64,000 nt of DNA from Trichopria drosophilae (Eukaryota; Arthropoda; Insecta; Hymenoptera; Diapriidae), in the NCBI GenBank assembly GCA_030407085.1, contig CM059585.1, forward strand, positions 111,093,501-111,157,500, read 5' to 3'. The notes under the pieces are model-generated. The model ran no database searches and was not told where the DNA came from. It worked only from the letters and a program-made list of their open reading frames with translations. The position numbers were made by a program, and so were the translations under genes. Shown here piece by piece: positions 9,980 to 21,042 of this stretch (positions are counted from its first letter, which is position 1; each line of letters starts with the position of its first letter).

Positions 9980-11100
9980 ACATGCGAGTCTTAATTATTT
10001 AATTTATCAATTTCACACTGAGTTACTTTATGCCCATTTTCCTATCCAATTTTGAAAAATGGATTCCTTATTGTATGCCAGCAACTGATAAAAACACGAA
10101 CGTACATATATGTATATATATTTTCGCTTCGTTTATGATCCAAATTTGCCGTTTACTTATTTTGGGTAGAATTATATCACTTCTTTTCTTTGTTTTTCAG
10201 ATATATATAAATATCTGAATTATTATAGTAGCCGAACTTGAGGATGAAATTAAAAAAAAATATATCTCCTCCTCATTAAATTGATTTCTCGACCCATTAT
10301 AAATGAGAGTACTAATTATCATAAAATATTTTTAAGAGGTTCACATTTGTATAATTATCACCCCAGAATCTAGATTTCAACGGACTGCATATGTGCTTTA
10401 AAATTTTCTTGATTGTATATGGATTCTGTTTCCCTCTAGCGACGATGAAATGAACTATCGTCTATTGTTAGTGTGTTTCATCCTAAGATCTCTTGTAGGA
10501 TTCGTCAGTAAGGCTCCACGAGATCTCTGCCTTAGACACACATAGTTTTTATTTATTTGAAATTTAAGTAATACTAAACAAAGGAGGACATGTTCAAAAT
10601 TATTGTATGCATACTTTTTCAGTTTTTAAGTAAATAATAATTCAATGTTCTAATTCGATATCCCTAGAAACGCTGCAAAAAGTAAATGATAACTTCTAGG
10701 CACGATTGGTATATTGTCAAATTGCTGATGGACATCAATTTGAACATCTCATTCAGTAGTTGGCACAAACCTAATAAAATACTAGAAATATTAAACCTAA
10801 AAAAATAAAAATCATTACTTTTGGATTCCGTAATTCCATGGCTTTTTCAATGAAATAAAATTAAAATGCCGAATTATGAGTATTCGAATGTAAAAAATAA
10901 TTAATTAAAAAATTTTTTTAAATAAAATAAAAAAAAAAGATTCTCAAAATCGTCCACCTCCTCGCGGTGAGAATCGGGAAACATTGAAATACTCAAAAAC
11001 AGGTAAAAATAGATATTTTTGAAAAATGGTTTCGCTTAATTCGGCAATTGTCAAAACCTTTATTTGTTTAAAAGTTACTAGATTAAAAGTTTTAAAAGTC
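9980..11100. other. AT-rich DNA, no gene recognised
   Basis: No supported coding sequence. It contains one miRNA-like hairpin, listed separately. Confidence 0.6.
10472..10541 (+). ncRNA. Candidate miRNA-like hairpin
   Basis: TGTGTTTCATCCTAAGATCT followed by CTTGTAGGATTC on the 5' side faces AAGGCTCCACGAGATCTCTG and CCTTAGACACA on the 3' side. They form an imperfect stem of roughly 30 bp with a short loop (about GTCAGT). The strongest pairing is AGATCTC with GAGATCT. No known miRNA is recognised. It could also be a remnant of a small inverted repeat. Confidence 0.25.
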
Positions 11101-11640
11101 TATTATGACCGCTAAAAAGTGATCACAGCCCCATCTATGCCGAGTGTTTTGAATTTGTCTCCGAAATACCTTTCAAATGAGTCCCCACTTGATCCATGTT
11201 GCCATTTAAGATATTCATCCCCCTCGTGCCCCCCCCCCCCCCCCGGGACGGGGGATTGAAACCCCGCAGAGAAAATAGATTTTTTGAAAAATCGTTTTAC
11301 GTATTTCAGCGATTTTCGAAATATCTTTTTTTAAAAAGTTACAGGGCCGTTTCAACCAACAGCCATTGCCCTTTGGTCGGCGCAACGCACAGTCGCTCTT
11401 TCAAGTAAATGCATCCTGATTGGGGATCCATACTTGGAAGGGTGACTATTAAAATAAAAAAACGAGCGTTGCGCCCGCTACGGCAAAAATAGCAGGCCGA
11501 TTGCTGAGTGGGAGAAACGGCTGCTTTACCATCAGAGGGTAACCCCTGATGATAAAGTAGTTTGTCGATTGTATCCGTCTGGGTTTTCCGTAGTTTTCCT
11601 AGACCACGTGCACATGCGATACAGAGTGGTCAAGACGCTC
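11101..11640 (+). repeat. Probable transposon-derived fragment
   Basis: GC content rises and the text becomes non-AT-rich: a C-run followed by GGGACGGGGG near 11230, then a block with CTGGGTTTTCCGTAGTTTTC and CTAGACCACGTGCACATGCG at about 11576-11615. The latter resembles conserved untranslated tails of some insect retroelements. No protein domain is seen. The family is not identified. Confidence 0.3.
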
Positions 11641-13685
11641 TACGGGGCGCAGGATTTTTTAAGATTTTTAATTTCCACTTTTTGTGTATCAATTATTATT
11701 TTAGAATATTGCGCCATTAATTGCTGTTCACTCCTTGATCATCGTTATTTTGCGATAGGAACATTTTATTTGTTGGTAGTTTTTTACTATTCGTAAAACT
11801 CAAATCTGTATAAATATGATTTGTTGTGCGTCCAGGTCTAGTAACAGTTTCTGTTTTTGTGGTTTTTCCCGTCCATTTTTTTTTATTTATTACAATTATT
11901 ATTATTATTCAACTTTTGAAAATAAGGTTCTGTTTACCGAAAAATACGGTGCTCTTATGAAGCATTGGCAAATAATCCGCCCGAATTTCTCGGCCAACAT
12001 TTTCTTCCCAAAAAAAAAAAAATGTCAACACACAAGAAATCCTTATTTTTGATCTGAATTGCGCATAATATTTTGTAAATTTTTGTTCAATATCCTAACA
12101 TTCTGCAATAATATGTAAATTCTTTTCAGTGTCTATACATATCTTTATAGATGTTAAATTGTACAATCACATTTTTGTAATATTATTTTCTATTTTATTA
12201 TATTTTATCAATTTTTATCAAAATGATTTTGCCTAATCGATATAATTTTATACTTCACTTACTTTAATTAAAAATATATATTTGCAATTGAATATCATAT
12301 AACTGTTGACGCAATTCAAAACAGTGTATTTTCAAAACTCATAAATGTGCTCTGTCTGTTATGATTATATTTTGAAGTTACATCCGTATCCGTATCAAAT
12401 ATACAATGTATATGTTTTGTTTACATCTGTTTTCTTTTCATTCCTGAAATTTATTTTCGTTACTTAAATTTTAAATTGATACATCGTTATTATTATGGAA
12501 TACTTAATTTGCGTCTAATTATTTTCTTATTGTTGAAACTTGTTTTCCAAATTTTCTGTTAAACAAAATTCTAAACTAATAACAAAAATATATAATTAAT
12601 TTTGATAATTTCTACACAGTCTAAATTTTTATTTTTATTTCAATTATTTTTCTATGATTTTTTTGCATTTTAGCAACAACATGATTTTATACTGTATTAT
12701 ACTTTTACCGAAACATTGTAACTTTATATTTTGCATTCAAAATTTATCAAAAATTCGGGGCGATTCTTGACACTTAGTTGGACGCCATTTTTTAACGATT
12801 ATTTTATTTTATGTACGTACATTTTTTATGATCAATTTTCATAATAATCCCACATGAAATGAATACATAAATGAATCAATCGGATTGCAAAATGTAGATG
12901 GATCGTTTCTTTATATCACAAAGATCTCCTATTGTACTGTAATATATGGGAATATCTCCGAAACTTTTCATTTTTGTGATGATGGGTGGTTTAGGACCTT
13001 CCCCGTAATATATATTATGCGGTGACTGCATAGAACATTAGTAAATATGTTTAAATAGAGGAAGATATTAATTTAAACTCAGTTGTATGTCATTTTCAAG
13101 TCTAAAAAGTGACAAATCCACTAAATTTTGCTAATGTAGCAATGATGATATCAATTTTGTTTTATATTTTATTACTGCAACATTTTTAATATTATCGATA
13201 ACAACTTTAATTTTTTTTACAGCATCACTAGTAACCCAAAAAAAAAAAAATACTCAACACTTATGTGTGTCTATAAAAAAAACGGAGTCAGAAAATAAAC
13301 AAAAATGTAGAACGCATTTTTAGGAAATTCATCCTGAATGATTATTTATGCAACAATTTTTTAAACATTTGATTTAACAAAAAACATTGAATGTAGGTTT
13401 ATTCTTCACGAAAAATGCTACAAAATGGCCTTGAGCAATTGAGTGTGCTCCTTCAGAAACAGTTTTTATAGCATTTTGAATTTTAAAATTAAAAGCGCCA
13501 CTCGTTAAAAAAATATACTTTTCGACCAGGCACACTTTGTTATCAACTTCAAATGATATTCTAGCCGTTGCCAATGGTTACTTACACCATAACAATTATG
13601 TATACAATTTGTTCTATGCATAAATTCATATTTAGGGTTGTAAACAGTGATATTCAATTTTTAACAATATTTTGTATGTAATTAT
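11641..13685. other. AT-rich DNA, no gene recognised
   Basis: Nothing beyond AT-rich sequence and poly-A/T runs is supported. Confidence 0.6.
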
Positions 13686-13778
13686 CCCAAGTAAAAAAGT
13701 TATATATAGATTATATATAAATTATATATAGTCGTCTATATATAATTTCTATATAGATTTGGGCATATATAATCTATA

Positions 13779-15033
13779 TGGGTGATTCTCCAAAAACAGG
13801 GCATTTTCAAGAATGAAAATTTTTTTTTTTAAGTTACAATAAATTCGTTTTTTTTAATGGATTCTTGCTTATTGGCACCAAGTTAAGTTATTGTTAAAGT
13901 AATCACGCTACAAAATTATTTTAAAGGAAAGGGGAAGACTTTTACTATGCCGCATTTTCATACGGCTATATAAACCAACAATTGCTTATTAAAAACTTGA
14001 AAAAAATAACTGTTAGATTGAAAACAAACAACTAACCTCTACTTACCATGTACATGTAGAGCCGTAACAAGAAAGGGTACTGAAAGAAACTTTTTTTCTT
14101 TCCATATGTTATCAATTAAAGTATATACAGTTTAATTTTGTGGTTTTTTAAATTATATTTAAATAAATGTCTAAGAGGAAGAGAAATATAAACGTTATTT
14201 ATGAGTTGAAGAATATTTTCTGCTACGGGTTATACTTTGTTCTTGCTTCGTACCTGATACGCCAAATGTTTGGTAACGACAATGAAGGTGACGACAATGA
14301 AAATTTGTAAAAAAATCCAAATTTACATATTTTAAACAATAATAAATATAAAAACAAATTGCCAGTAACGTTTATTCCTTTAATCTTTAAGTTTTCATCG
14401 TTTTTTAATTGATGTTTGTATCAAAATACCAAAATTAGGACGGGTGACGACAATTAATTTTATAAAAATACGTAGTATTTTTATACAGTTTTTACTTGTT
14501 CATGAGGTAAATATGTTCTTTTTTCAATTTTCTATGCGAGGATTAGTAAAGTGTAGTGTTTTTTCTTTGATTTTCTCATAAGTTTTAGTAAAAAAGTTAA
14601 TTATTTCCAGTTCATATATACCAGTTTACGCATTGTCTTTACCTCATAGAAATTTCTTAAGACATAAATATTTCAATAATTTATCAATAAGTATATATAT
14701 TGATTTAATTAAATATTATACAGAGAGAAATTGTACAGTTTGAGCTATACTATAGAAATATTATTTGAATAAATTAAAATAATTCGGTTTCTTAATAGCG
14801 CTAAAATTTTAAAGTTTTGAACTTAGAGGTTTGGACATATCAAAAATGCTACTTTTAGTCTTTGAATGTCATTTTACACCAGTTTTTTGTAACAAAAGTA
14901 TTATTTTTACAAATTAACATGGGCCAGGGATATTTATTTAACATTTCTATCGAAATTTATTAATTTATTGTCAAAGTTTTTGTAAGATATAACGTAAAGA
15001 CACGAAAATGCCCTGTTTCCGGAAAATCACCCA
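13779..15033. mobile_element. TA-flanked DNA transposon relic or large MITE
   Basis: The 30-bp terminal inverted repeats have about three mismatches. The left end begins TGGGTGATTCTCC and continues to ACAGGGCATTTTC; the right end mirrors this and finishes AAAATCACCCA at 15033. TA flanks both sides (13777-13778 and 15034-15035), as in Tc1/mariner-type insertion. At 1255 bp it could once have encoded a transposase, but the interior is AT-rich with no recognisable catalytic motif. The only notable frame is 47 codons at 14167-14310. Confidence 0.7.
14167..14310 (+). CDS. Small open frame inside TA-flanked element, doubtful
   Basis: A 47-codon frame begins MSKRKRNINVIYELKNIF, has a hydrophobic middle (CYGLYFVLASYLI) and ends with an acidic NDNEGDDNENL tail. 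It matches no transposase motif known to me. It may be chance in AT-rich DNA; it is recorded because it is the only coding-like frame in the element. Confidence 0.15.
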   Translation: MSKRKRNINVIYELKNIFCYGLYFVLASYLIRQMFGNDNEGDDNENL

Positions 15034-15209
15034 TATAAGTTTATATATAAACTGTATATAAGTTATATATTTTTAACTAAATATATTTGAATTATATATA
15101 GTTTAAATATAATTCTAATATAGATCATATATAATTAGGTTTTTTTATTAAATTAATCAATGTTTTGAAAATTTTCTCTCATATTTAAAAATTTTAAAGC
15201 CGAAATTAG

Positions 15210-15475
15210 GGAGATCTTCGTACGGAGCAAGGAAAATATTCGAATAACAACGAACCACTGGAAATCCCGAAAACTGCGATCTGCATCGAAATAAATTCCT
15301 ACAACTCTACCAACTCGACGACGAACATGGACATGGAAAAACCTATTAGGTTAAATTTTTTGATTGTACTTGTGAAAAAATGTTTATTTATGATCGTTCG
15401 CCGCAACTCCTTTGCAGATCCAAATCGGAAAATCGTTCCAAGAAACCAACGAAATTCTTTCCACAGAAGCAATAG
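15210..15475 (+). CDS. Candidate two-exon gene end, unrecognised
   Basis: Exon 15210-15349 (after a TTAG acceptor, ending AG before GTTAAA) joins in phase to exon 15418-15475 (after CTCCTTTGCAG) and ends at TAG. The joined frame is open for 64 residues, is Asn/Ser/Thr-rich (EINSYNSTNSTTNMDMEKP) and ends in a basic RSKSENRSKKPTKFFPQKQ tail. Both single-exon readings stop early, so splicing is needed. The donor is weak and no family is recognised. Confidence 0.25.
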
Positions 15476-15826
15476 ATAATCCAAGGATGGAAACCATAGA
15501 AATACTGTCCATAAGTTCTTTATTCATTACGATCGACCTGCGTTTTTAGATGTTCGACAGAAACTGTCAAGAATCAACAAACCTTGATCAACCTGAAAAG
15601 TGGATTTCTTCGAAAGTCCACTTGTGCCGCAAACGAATATTACGAAATGAATCCATGGTTTATTTTATAGAAATGTCGTTTCTGGCCTGTGATCCTTAGT
15701 AATTTTTCTACCAACATTAATTGCAAAATAGTATTTTTCGTAACATGTGAATCAAACGGAGTCTTACACATCGAATGCATAGTGCTCATACAATAACCGA
15801 CAAATCCGGCCATGAGTGTGTGCTAT

Positions 15827-16145
15827 CCCAAGTGACATTTTGTGCTGTAATATAGCTGCCATAACGTTGCGACGACTAAAAATACCGTGAAATCTTTTGG
15901 ATATCAACTGACATAAGTGCCGCTGCAGGTAGACTGCAGCATCTTGAAAGCGCATGCTGTATTGCAGTTGCCAAGTTTGCTATCACATACATTTCGTAGC
16001 ACTCTGCAATGCTATATTATGGCGGCTAATTTTATTACCGCAAAGAGTTTTTAGCGGTGCGGGTAGCATTGCTGTGTTTTAACATTTGTTAACAACAATG
16101 TTGCAACTGCTGTTACTCAGCTACCGCAGCAAAGAGTTACTTGGG
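15827..16145. mobile_element. CCC..GGG MITE with AT flanks, GCTGCA-word interior
   Basis: The left end CCCAAGTGACATTTTG is mirrored by CAAAGAGTTACTTGGG at the right end, with AT immediately outside both (15825-15826 and 16146-16147). The interior is crowded with both orientations of a GCTGCA/TTGCAGC-like word (for example CCGCTGCAGG, GACTGCAGCATC, ATTGCAGTTGCC, TGTTGCAACTGCTG). It shares its ends and AT flanks with the element at 19629-19736. Confidence 0.6.
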
Positions 16146-16147
16146 AT

Positions 16148-16390
16148 TGCACGAGTGCGGAAACTTTATCACGCGTTGCGAACAATATTTTTTTTAACTT
16201 CGTGCGCGAAGTTAAATATCGCGCAATATTTTTAGTGGGCGAAGTAACCCATTCACGCACTGCACTTCGCGCACTGAAATGAGTGCGCGAAGTACTTAGC
16301 ACGCTCAAATCCGGGAGCGAAATATTTCTCTCACAGAGTCAAAAAATAGTATATTATGATACAAGCGCGCGAAGTAGGTGATTTGCGCAG
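16148..16390. repeat. GTGCGCGAAGT-word palindromic locus
   Basis: At least eight variants of GTGCGCGAAGT occur in both orientations. They include a perfect 12-bp inverted pair at 16264-16293 (ACTTCGCGCACT, 6-nt spacer, AGTGCGCGAAGT) and AACTTCGTGCGCGAAGTT at 16197-16214. The right end (about 16340-16386) resembles a segment of the Helentron-like elements near 29785 and 41210 (ATACAAGYGCGYGAAGTARG). It encodes nothing recognisable. Confidence 0.55.
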
Positions 16391-16394
16391 GAGT

Positions 16395-17590
16395 GTAACG
16401 TCCTTCTTGATGTCATCACATTGGCTGCTGAAAACACTGATAAAAGCTCCTATATATTTAATAAAAAACATTGAACAAGTTCTGAACACGTCAAAAGCGC
16501 CGTTAAATCTTTTAAATATATACAATCACGACTATGAAACACTAATTACAACCGTTAACATCGGCATTCCGTTTGGAGCAAAATTAAAAAGAGCACATGA
16601 GCCGAATAAAGTGTTGCTCTAGCTTCTAAATACAGATGATATAATTGACATCGATACATGTCCTAAACTAGGATCTCAAATTGTAAGAACATTAAATAAA
16701 AACGCATCAATTTTCACCGCGGAAAGTATCGCCATTCTTGATGCCATCACATTGGCAGCTGAAAACACTGTTAAGAGCTCCTATATATTTTCAAACTCAC
16801 TGAGTTGAGTCTTAAATCTAACAAAATTGATACCAAGACAAGTAACTACATACTCGAAATTAAACGAAAATAAAAAAAAAATAATATCAAATAATCCGAA
16901 TTTACTAATTACATTTTTTTTGCTTACCTCTCATAATGGAATCATAAGTAATGAATCTGCAGACAGATTAACTAAACAAGCTCCAATAGGCACCAATGTA
17001 GACAAAAATATTGTTCGACGCATGTACGAAAATGTTTTTTCTATTAATATGTGAATGCGGACGTCGCTTTCAGCTCGGCCCACAACCCTCGCATTCGTAG
17101 AAAAAACTTTTACGCACTTGTATCGAAAACTACTATTTACAGACTATTATGAAAAATACAAAAAAAAGTGCAATAGCAAATACAAATAAATCGATCAAAG
17201 CTCAAGACAAATTCACAGGGAAGAACTACTTTGAAATTTATTTTAAAGAAACTACTAAACCATGGTTTGATAATGAAAAAAATTAACCTGTGAAGAAATT
17301 TATTGTAATGATTAGTAGATGTCGTGCAAACCATTACAACCTTGCAGCATCGCTATGCAGATTGGGTATAATAACAAAAATCAACGTGTGAATGTGATAA
17401 AGCAGATGAAAATATCAACCATGTATGATGGTAATGCTGCAAATCTGAAACGCAAAGAAAGGTTTTAATAAAAGAATTACTAAAGTTAAGTCTACAATTA
17501 CCTTTACAAATAGAAAATCGCACTGCTCAATCACATGTTAAAGCCTGCGGTTATATTGTCAAATTTTTAAATTCATGCGCAATATGTATA
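16395..17590 (+). pseudogene. Decayed LINE: RNase H and C-terminal zinc-finger remnants
   Basis: Several broken frames give pieces of one protein. FTAESIAILDAITLAAENTV (about 16715-16775) and SHNGIISNESADRLTKQAP (about 16930-16985) match the conserved E-L-A-I and H-x-G-I-x-x-N-E-x-A-D-x-x-A-K motifs of LINE RNase H. RCRANHYNLAASLCRLGI (about 17313-17370), followed by Cys/His residues to about 17445, resembles the C-terminal zinc-knuckle region. RNase H in a LINE points to the I-type group. Frameshifts and stops are many, and a segment (16400-16463) is a second copy of 16727-16790. It is inactive. Confidence 0.65.
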
Positions 17591-17699
17591 TAGTAAAACA
17601 TTAAAAAGTTGATAGCATTTAAGAATTATGCGATATAACAGTATATTATGAAACTAGTATGTAAAGGTTCATTCTACGAATATGAAGGGTTGCAATCAC

Positions 17700-18180
17700 A
17701 TTCGCAGAATAAACATTCACGCACATGTTTCATATGATATTTTATGTTACTTGAGTGCGTAAAATGCGACCGAAAAATGTCAAAAGTTTGTAAAATAGCA
17801 TTTTACGCATCGAATGGCATAATGATCTTTGTGAAATAGTATTTTTCGATACTAGTGCATAAAATACGTTTTTACGCACCGTTTTTAACATGCGATTAAA
17901 TAGGCCGGTGCGTAAAATCGAATTCTTACGCACGCGTGCCGAACGATATTTTTCGATATATTATGCGTAAAATTTGTGCGCCGTTTTTTGTGGGTCAAAT
18001 ATGATGTTACGCACGTGTGATGACCACGGCGTACGAGTGCCCGGCGCAGCCGGGTAGCACGAGAGAGCCCCGGTCAGCAGTAGTGCGTAAAATCGTATTT
18101 TACGCACTAAAAACGGTGCGTAAAATCAAATTTTACGCATAGTATATCGAAAAAGTACGTATTCTACGGTATAATGATCT
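17700..18180. repeat. TGCGTAAAAT-word palindromic locus
   Basis: More than a dozen copies of TGCGTAAAAT/ATTTTACGCA variants occur in both orientations. Clean inverted pairs are at 17908-17933, 18082-18108 and 18117-18139. A short GC-rich block (GTGCCCGGCGCAGCCGGGTAGC, described in two halves as GTGCCCGGCGC and AGCCGGGTAGC) near 18036 may itself form a hairpin. No protein is encoded. Confidence 0.6.
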
Positions 18181-19299
18181 TTGTAAATTCATTGATATGT
18201 AAGCGATTTTTGTTAAAATTTAATGTAAGCAATGTAAGCCTTCATATGAAAGAAAGCTTCAACGCTGTAATAAAAAAAAAAGCCAAATAATTTAGATCAA
18301 TTTCTTGGAGAATTTATCGAAGAATTAAATGATGTCTTCAAAATGGTTATTTTATAATCCAAAAAGACGCCAATCTGATAACATAAAATACTAATCGAAA
18401 AGCCTCCTCCAATTTTAAGGAGATTTTCTATAACTCATTATTCAAAACACAAATGTGTTTGTAATTGTTGTTAATAACAACAATTATATGTCTATAAAAC
18501 AAGATTTCAGCCAATTTCAATATTGCAGAATTATCAATTACATATATATAATTAATTTTATGTGAAGCATCATTTGACTCACGGGGTTATAGCATAGTAT
18601 CAGTTCCCCAAATTAACGATCAAAAACCTCGGATTTCTTATAAACTATGATAAATCACAAATTAATTATATTATAAATATTGATGAAATTTTTTGAAATG
18701 TATTACAGATGCAATTTAGAATTCCTTCAGGTGTAAATAGACTGTAAGGACTTCGACACACTCACAGTTTTGACCTAATAACACAGATCAACCAATAATT
18801 ACAAATACAAAATTACAGCGATTTCTATTGGATCTCTCTGGATTCTTTATACTTGCAGAACATGAATAACCGCATTTCAAAAAATTGTAGAAAAAAATGA
18901 CTATTCACAGAATTAAATGAATATTATTAAGTCGGTCATATAGATACAGATAAAATTCTTCAGTTTTTTCATTGTTTGAAACATATATCAGAACTAGATG
19001 TTAAAGTCTATATTTCTGTCCTTTTTAAGTAAAGCACGTTCTGTATACCCTTATATATGGGTAATTCTACAAACGATGGAAGAATATGAAGCTAAATTCG
19101 GCGCGACATTTTTTTCGCGTTTAAGTTGTGTAAAGTAGGTTAAGTTCAAGTTAATGACACTATCTAAGATTTCTGAAAGTGGCCAGACAAAAAACTACAA
19201 ATTACAAATTCTGCAGCCATTTATGAGTTATCAGTCTAAGAGACTGTGCACACAAAAAGAAAATGAACAATAACACTAAAAACGACGAATGGATTTGTA
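18181..19299. other. AT-rich DNA, no gene recognised
   Basis: No coding sequence, TIR pair or tandem repeat is supported here. Confidence 0.55.
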
Positions 19300-19830
19300 T
19301 TAAATTTGTTACTCAGGGGTTTCCCGAGTCGCTGATTATACGATTCCGATGCCAGTTATTCAAAATTCAAAATGGCGAATACAATATGGCGGACACATTT
19401 AACAAAAATTCATCGGATTCGTTTGAAACTGTTACTTAGGGGTTGTTGGGGTCGATCATTACGAATCCGACGTTAGTTTCAAAAAATTCAAAATGGCGGA
19501 TCCAATATGGCGGACGAATTTTTATAAATCACTTGAGATACACTGGAAACTACTTACTTAGGGGTTTTCAGGGTCACAGATTACGATTCCTTCATCAGTT
19601 CCGCAAAATTCAAAATGGCGAAACCAATCCCTGGTAGAAAATGAGTCCAGTTTTTGGTCAGTTTCTGTATTGCCCGTGTTAGAGGTATAGGAAAACTGGG
19701 CAATGTAACAAAAAACTGGACAGATTTTTACCAGGGATATGGCGGTAGAATTTTTAAATATCGTTTGAGATTCACTGAAAATTATTACGGTTTTCTCAGA
19801 TTTTAAAAATCTGTCAATCTTAGGGAGGCG
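19300..19830 (+). repeat. 121-bp repeat array, left arm
   Basis: About three to four units, each containing AAAATGGCGGATCCAATATG and GCGGACGAATTTTT followed by a CTTAGGGGTT...GATTACGATTC segment. Period is about 120-123 bp (anchors at 19369, 19489 and 19612). The arm is in the opposite orientation to the array at 20200-21005. One unit is interrupted by a 108-bp element at 19629-19736. Confidence 0.85.
19629..19736. mobile_element. 108-bp CCC..GGG MITE with AT target duplication
   Basis: It begins CCCTGGTAGAAAATGAGTCC and ends GACAGATTTTTACCAGGG, so the ends are inverted repeats. AT lies on both sides (19627-19628 and 19737-19738). Neighbouring 121-bp units read CCAATATGGCGG without interruption, which gives the empty site and shows that AT was duplicated. 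The interior repeats CCAGTTTT/AAAACTGG words. Confidence 0.75.
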
Positions 19831-20037
19831 TTTTTACGATGATAAAAGTTTATTAATTACAAATTAATGTTGAAGATGCATTTTTAAATGGTCGATTTTT
19901 GAAAATGTGATTTTCGTGGATACTAAGAATTAACATTAACAAAAAAATATTTGGAATGAATTTTTATTACACAGAAATTAAAATACAATTATTAATAATA
20001 ATTGACTAGTTATTCAGTCATCAATGTTGATTCATTT

Positions 20038-20190
20038 TTAAGAAGAATCATGTGAGCAATCGGGGCAAGTAAAAGTTGTAGGGTTGCTTTTAATGCACTG
20101 AAGTTGGGCCCATTCCTGGCATATAAAACACTGGACCCAATCATTTCCGGTTTTGTCTTCACTATACAAAGCACCACAAATGCTGCTATT
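20038..20190 (-). pseudogene. PHD-like zinc-finger C terminus of a decayed transposase
   Basis: On the minus strand an open stretch of 50 codons ends at TAA (20038-20040). It reads ICGALYSEDKTGNDWVQCFI, then CQEWAQLQC and FTCPDCSHDSS. The W-V-Q-C-x-x-C-x-x-W-A-x-x-x-C-(x)n-F-x-C-x-x-C pattern is a PHD-type zinc finger, as found at the C terminus of several transposase families (pogo/jerky-like and others). The N-terminal Cys pair is partly missing. It sits between the two inverted 121-bp arrays, so it may be the only surviving coding sequence of an element whose ends are those arrays. Confidence 0.5.
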
Positions 20191-20199
20191 TTAAATTAT

Positions 20200-21005
20200 A
20201 AATGAATAACTGACGTCGGATTGGTAATCAGCGTCCCTAAAAGCCACCCAGTAAATACTTTTCAGTGAATCTCAAGCGATTTCTAAGAATTCGGCCACCA
20301 TATTGGATTTGCCATTTTCAATTTTTAAAAACTTACATCGAATTCGTAATCAGCAACCCTGAAAACCCCAAGAAAGAAACTTCAAACGAAACCGTTTAAC
20401 TTTTTAAAAATTCGGTCGCCATATTAGGTCTGCCATTTTGAATTTTAAGAAACTGACATCGGAATTGTAATCATCGACCCAGAACACGACTGAGTAACAA
20501 ATTTCAAACGAATCCGAACAATTTTTTAAAAGTTCGTCCGCCATATTAGATCCGCCATTTTGAATTTTGAGAAACTGCCATCGGAATTCTAATCAGCGTC
20601 CACGAAAATCCCTAAATAACAAATTTTAAATGAATCCGATCAATTTTTTTTTAAATTCGTCCGCCATATTGGATCCGCCATTTTGAATTTTCAGAAATTG
20701 ATATGGGAATCATAATCAGCGACACCGAAAACACATGAGTAACAAGTTTTAAACGAACCCCATCAATTTTTAAAAATTCATCCGCCATATTGGATCCGCC
20801 ATTTTTAATTTGCAGAAGCTGGCATCGGAATCGTAATCAGCAACCCAAAAACCCCGGAATAACAAGTTTCAAACGAATCCGATAAATTTTTTAAAAATTC
20901 ATCTGCCATATTGGATCCGCCATTTTGAATTTTCAGAAGCTGGTATCGGAATCGTAATCAGCGACCCCGAAAACCCCGGAATAACCAGTTTCAAATTAAT
21001 CTGCT
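20200..21005 (-). repeat. 121-bp repeat array, right arm
   Basis: Six to seven units with CCGCCATATTGGATCCGCCA, TTTTGAATTTT, TCGGAATCGTAATCAGCGAC and CCCCGAAAACCCC segments. Anchors are near 20296, 20418, 20540, 20661, 20783 and 20905, a spacing of about 121 bp. Orientation is opposite to the 19300-19830 arm. The rightmost units agree best with one another. Confidence 0.88.
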
Positions 21006-21042
21006 CTGTTATCCTTTCGATTTCTGTGTGTCTTCTCAAATG

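Larger units (their letters stand above)
13686..15140. repeat. TATATA-word palindromic repeat locus (split by an insertion)
   Basis: Blocks at 13686-13778 and 15034-15140 consist of repeated TTATATATA/TATATATAA words in both orientations. The locus starts CCCAAGTAAAAAAG at 13686, preceded by AT. A 1.25-kb TA-flanked element (13779-15033) sits inside. Similar word structure recurs at 22850-23270. Confidence 0.55.

Noticed and set aside
13374..13574. 66-codon minus-strand frame (MATARISFEVDNKVCLVEKY...)
   Set aside because: It reads less AT-biased than its neighbours but has no start context, splice partner, domain or second copy; not enough to call a gene.
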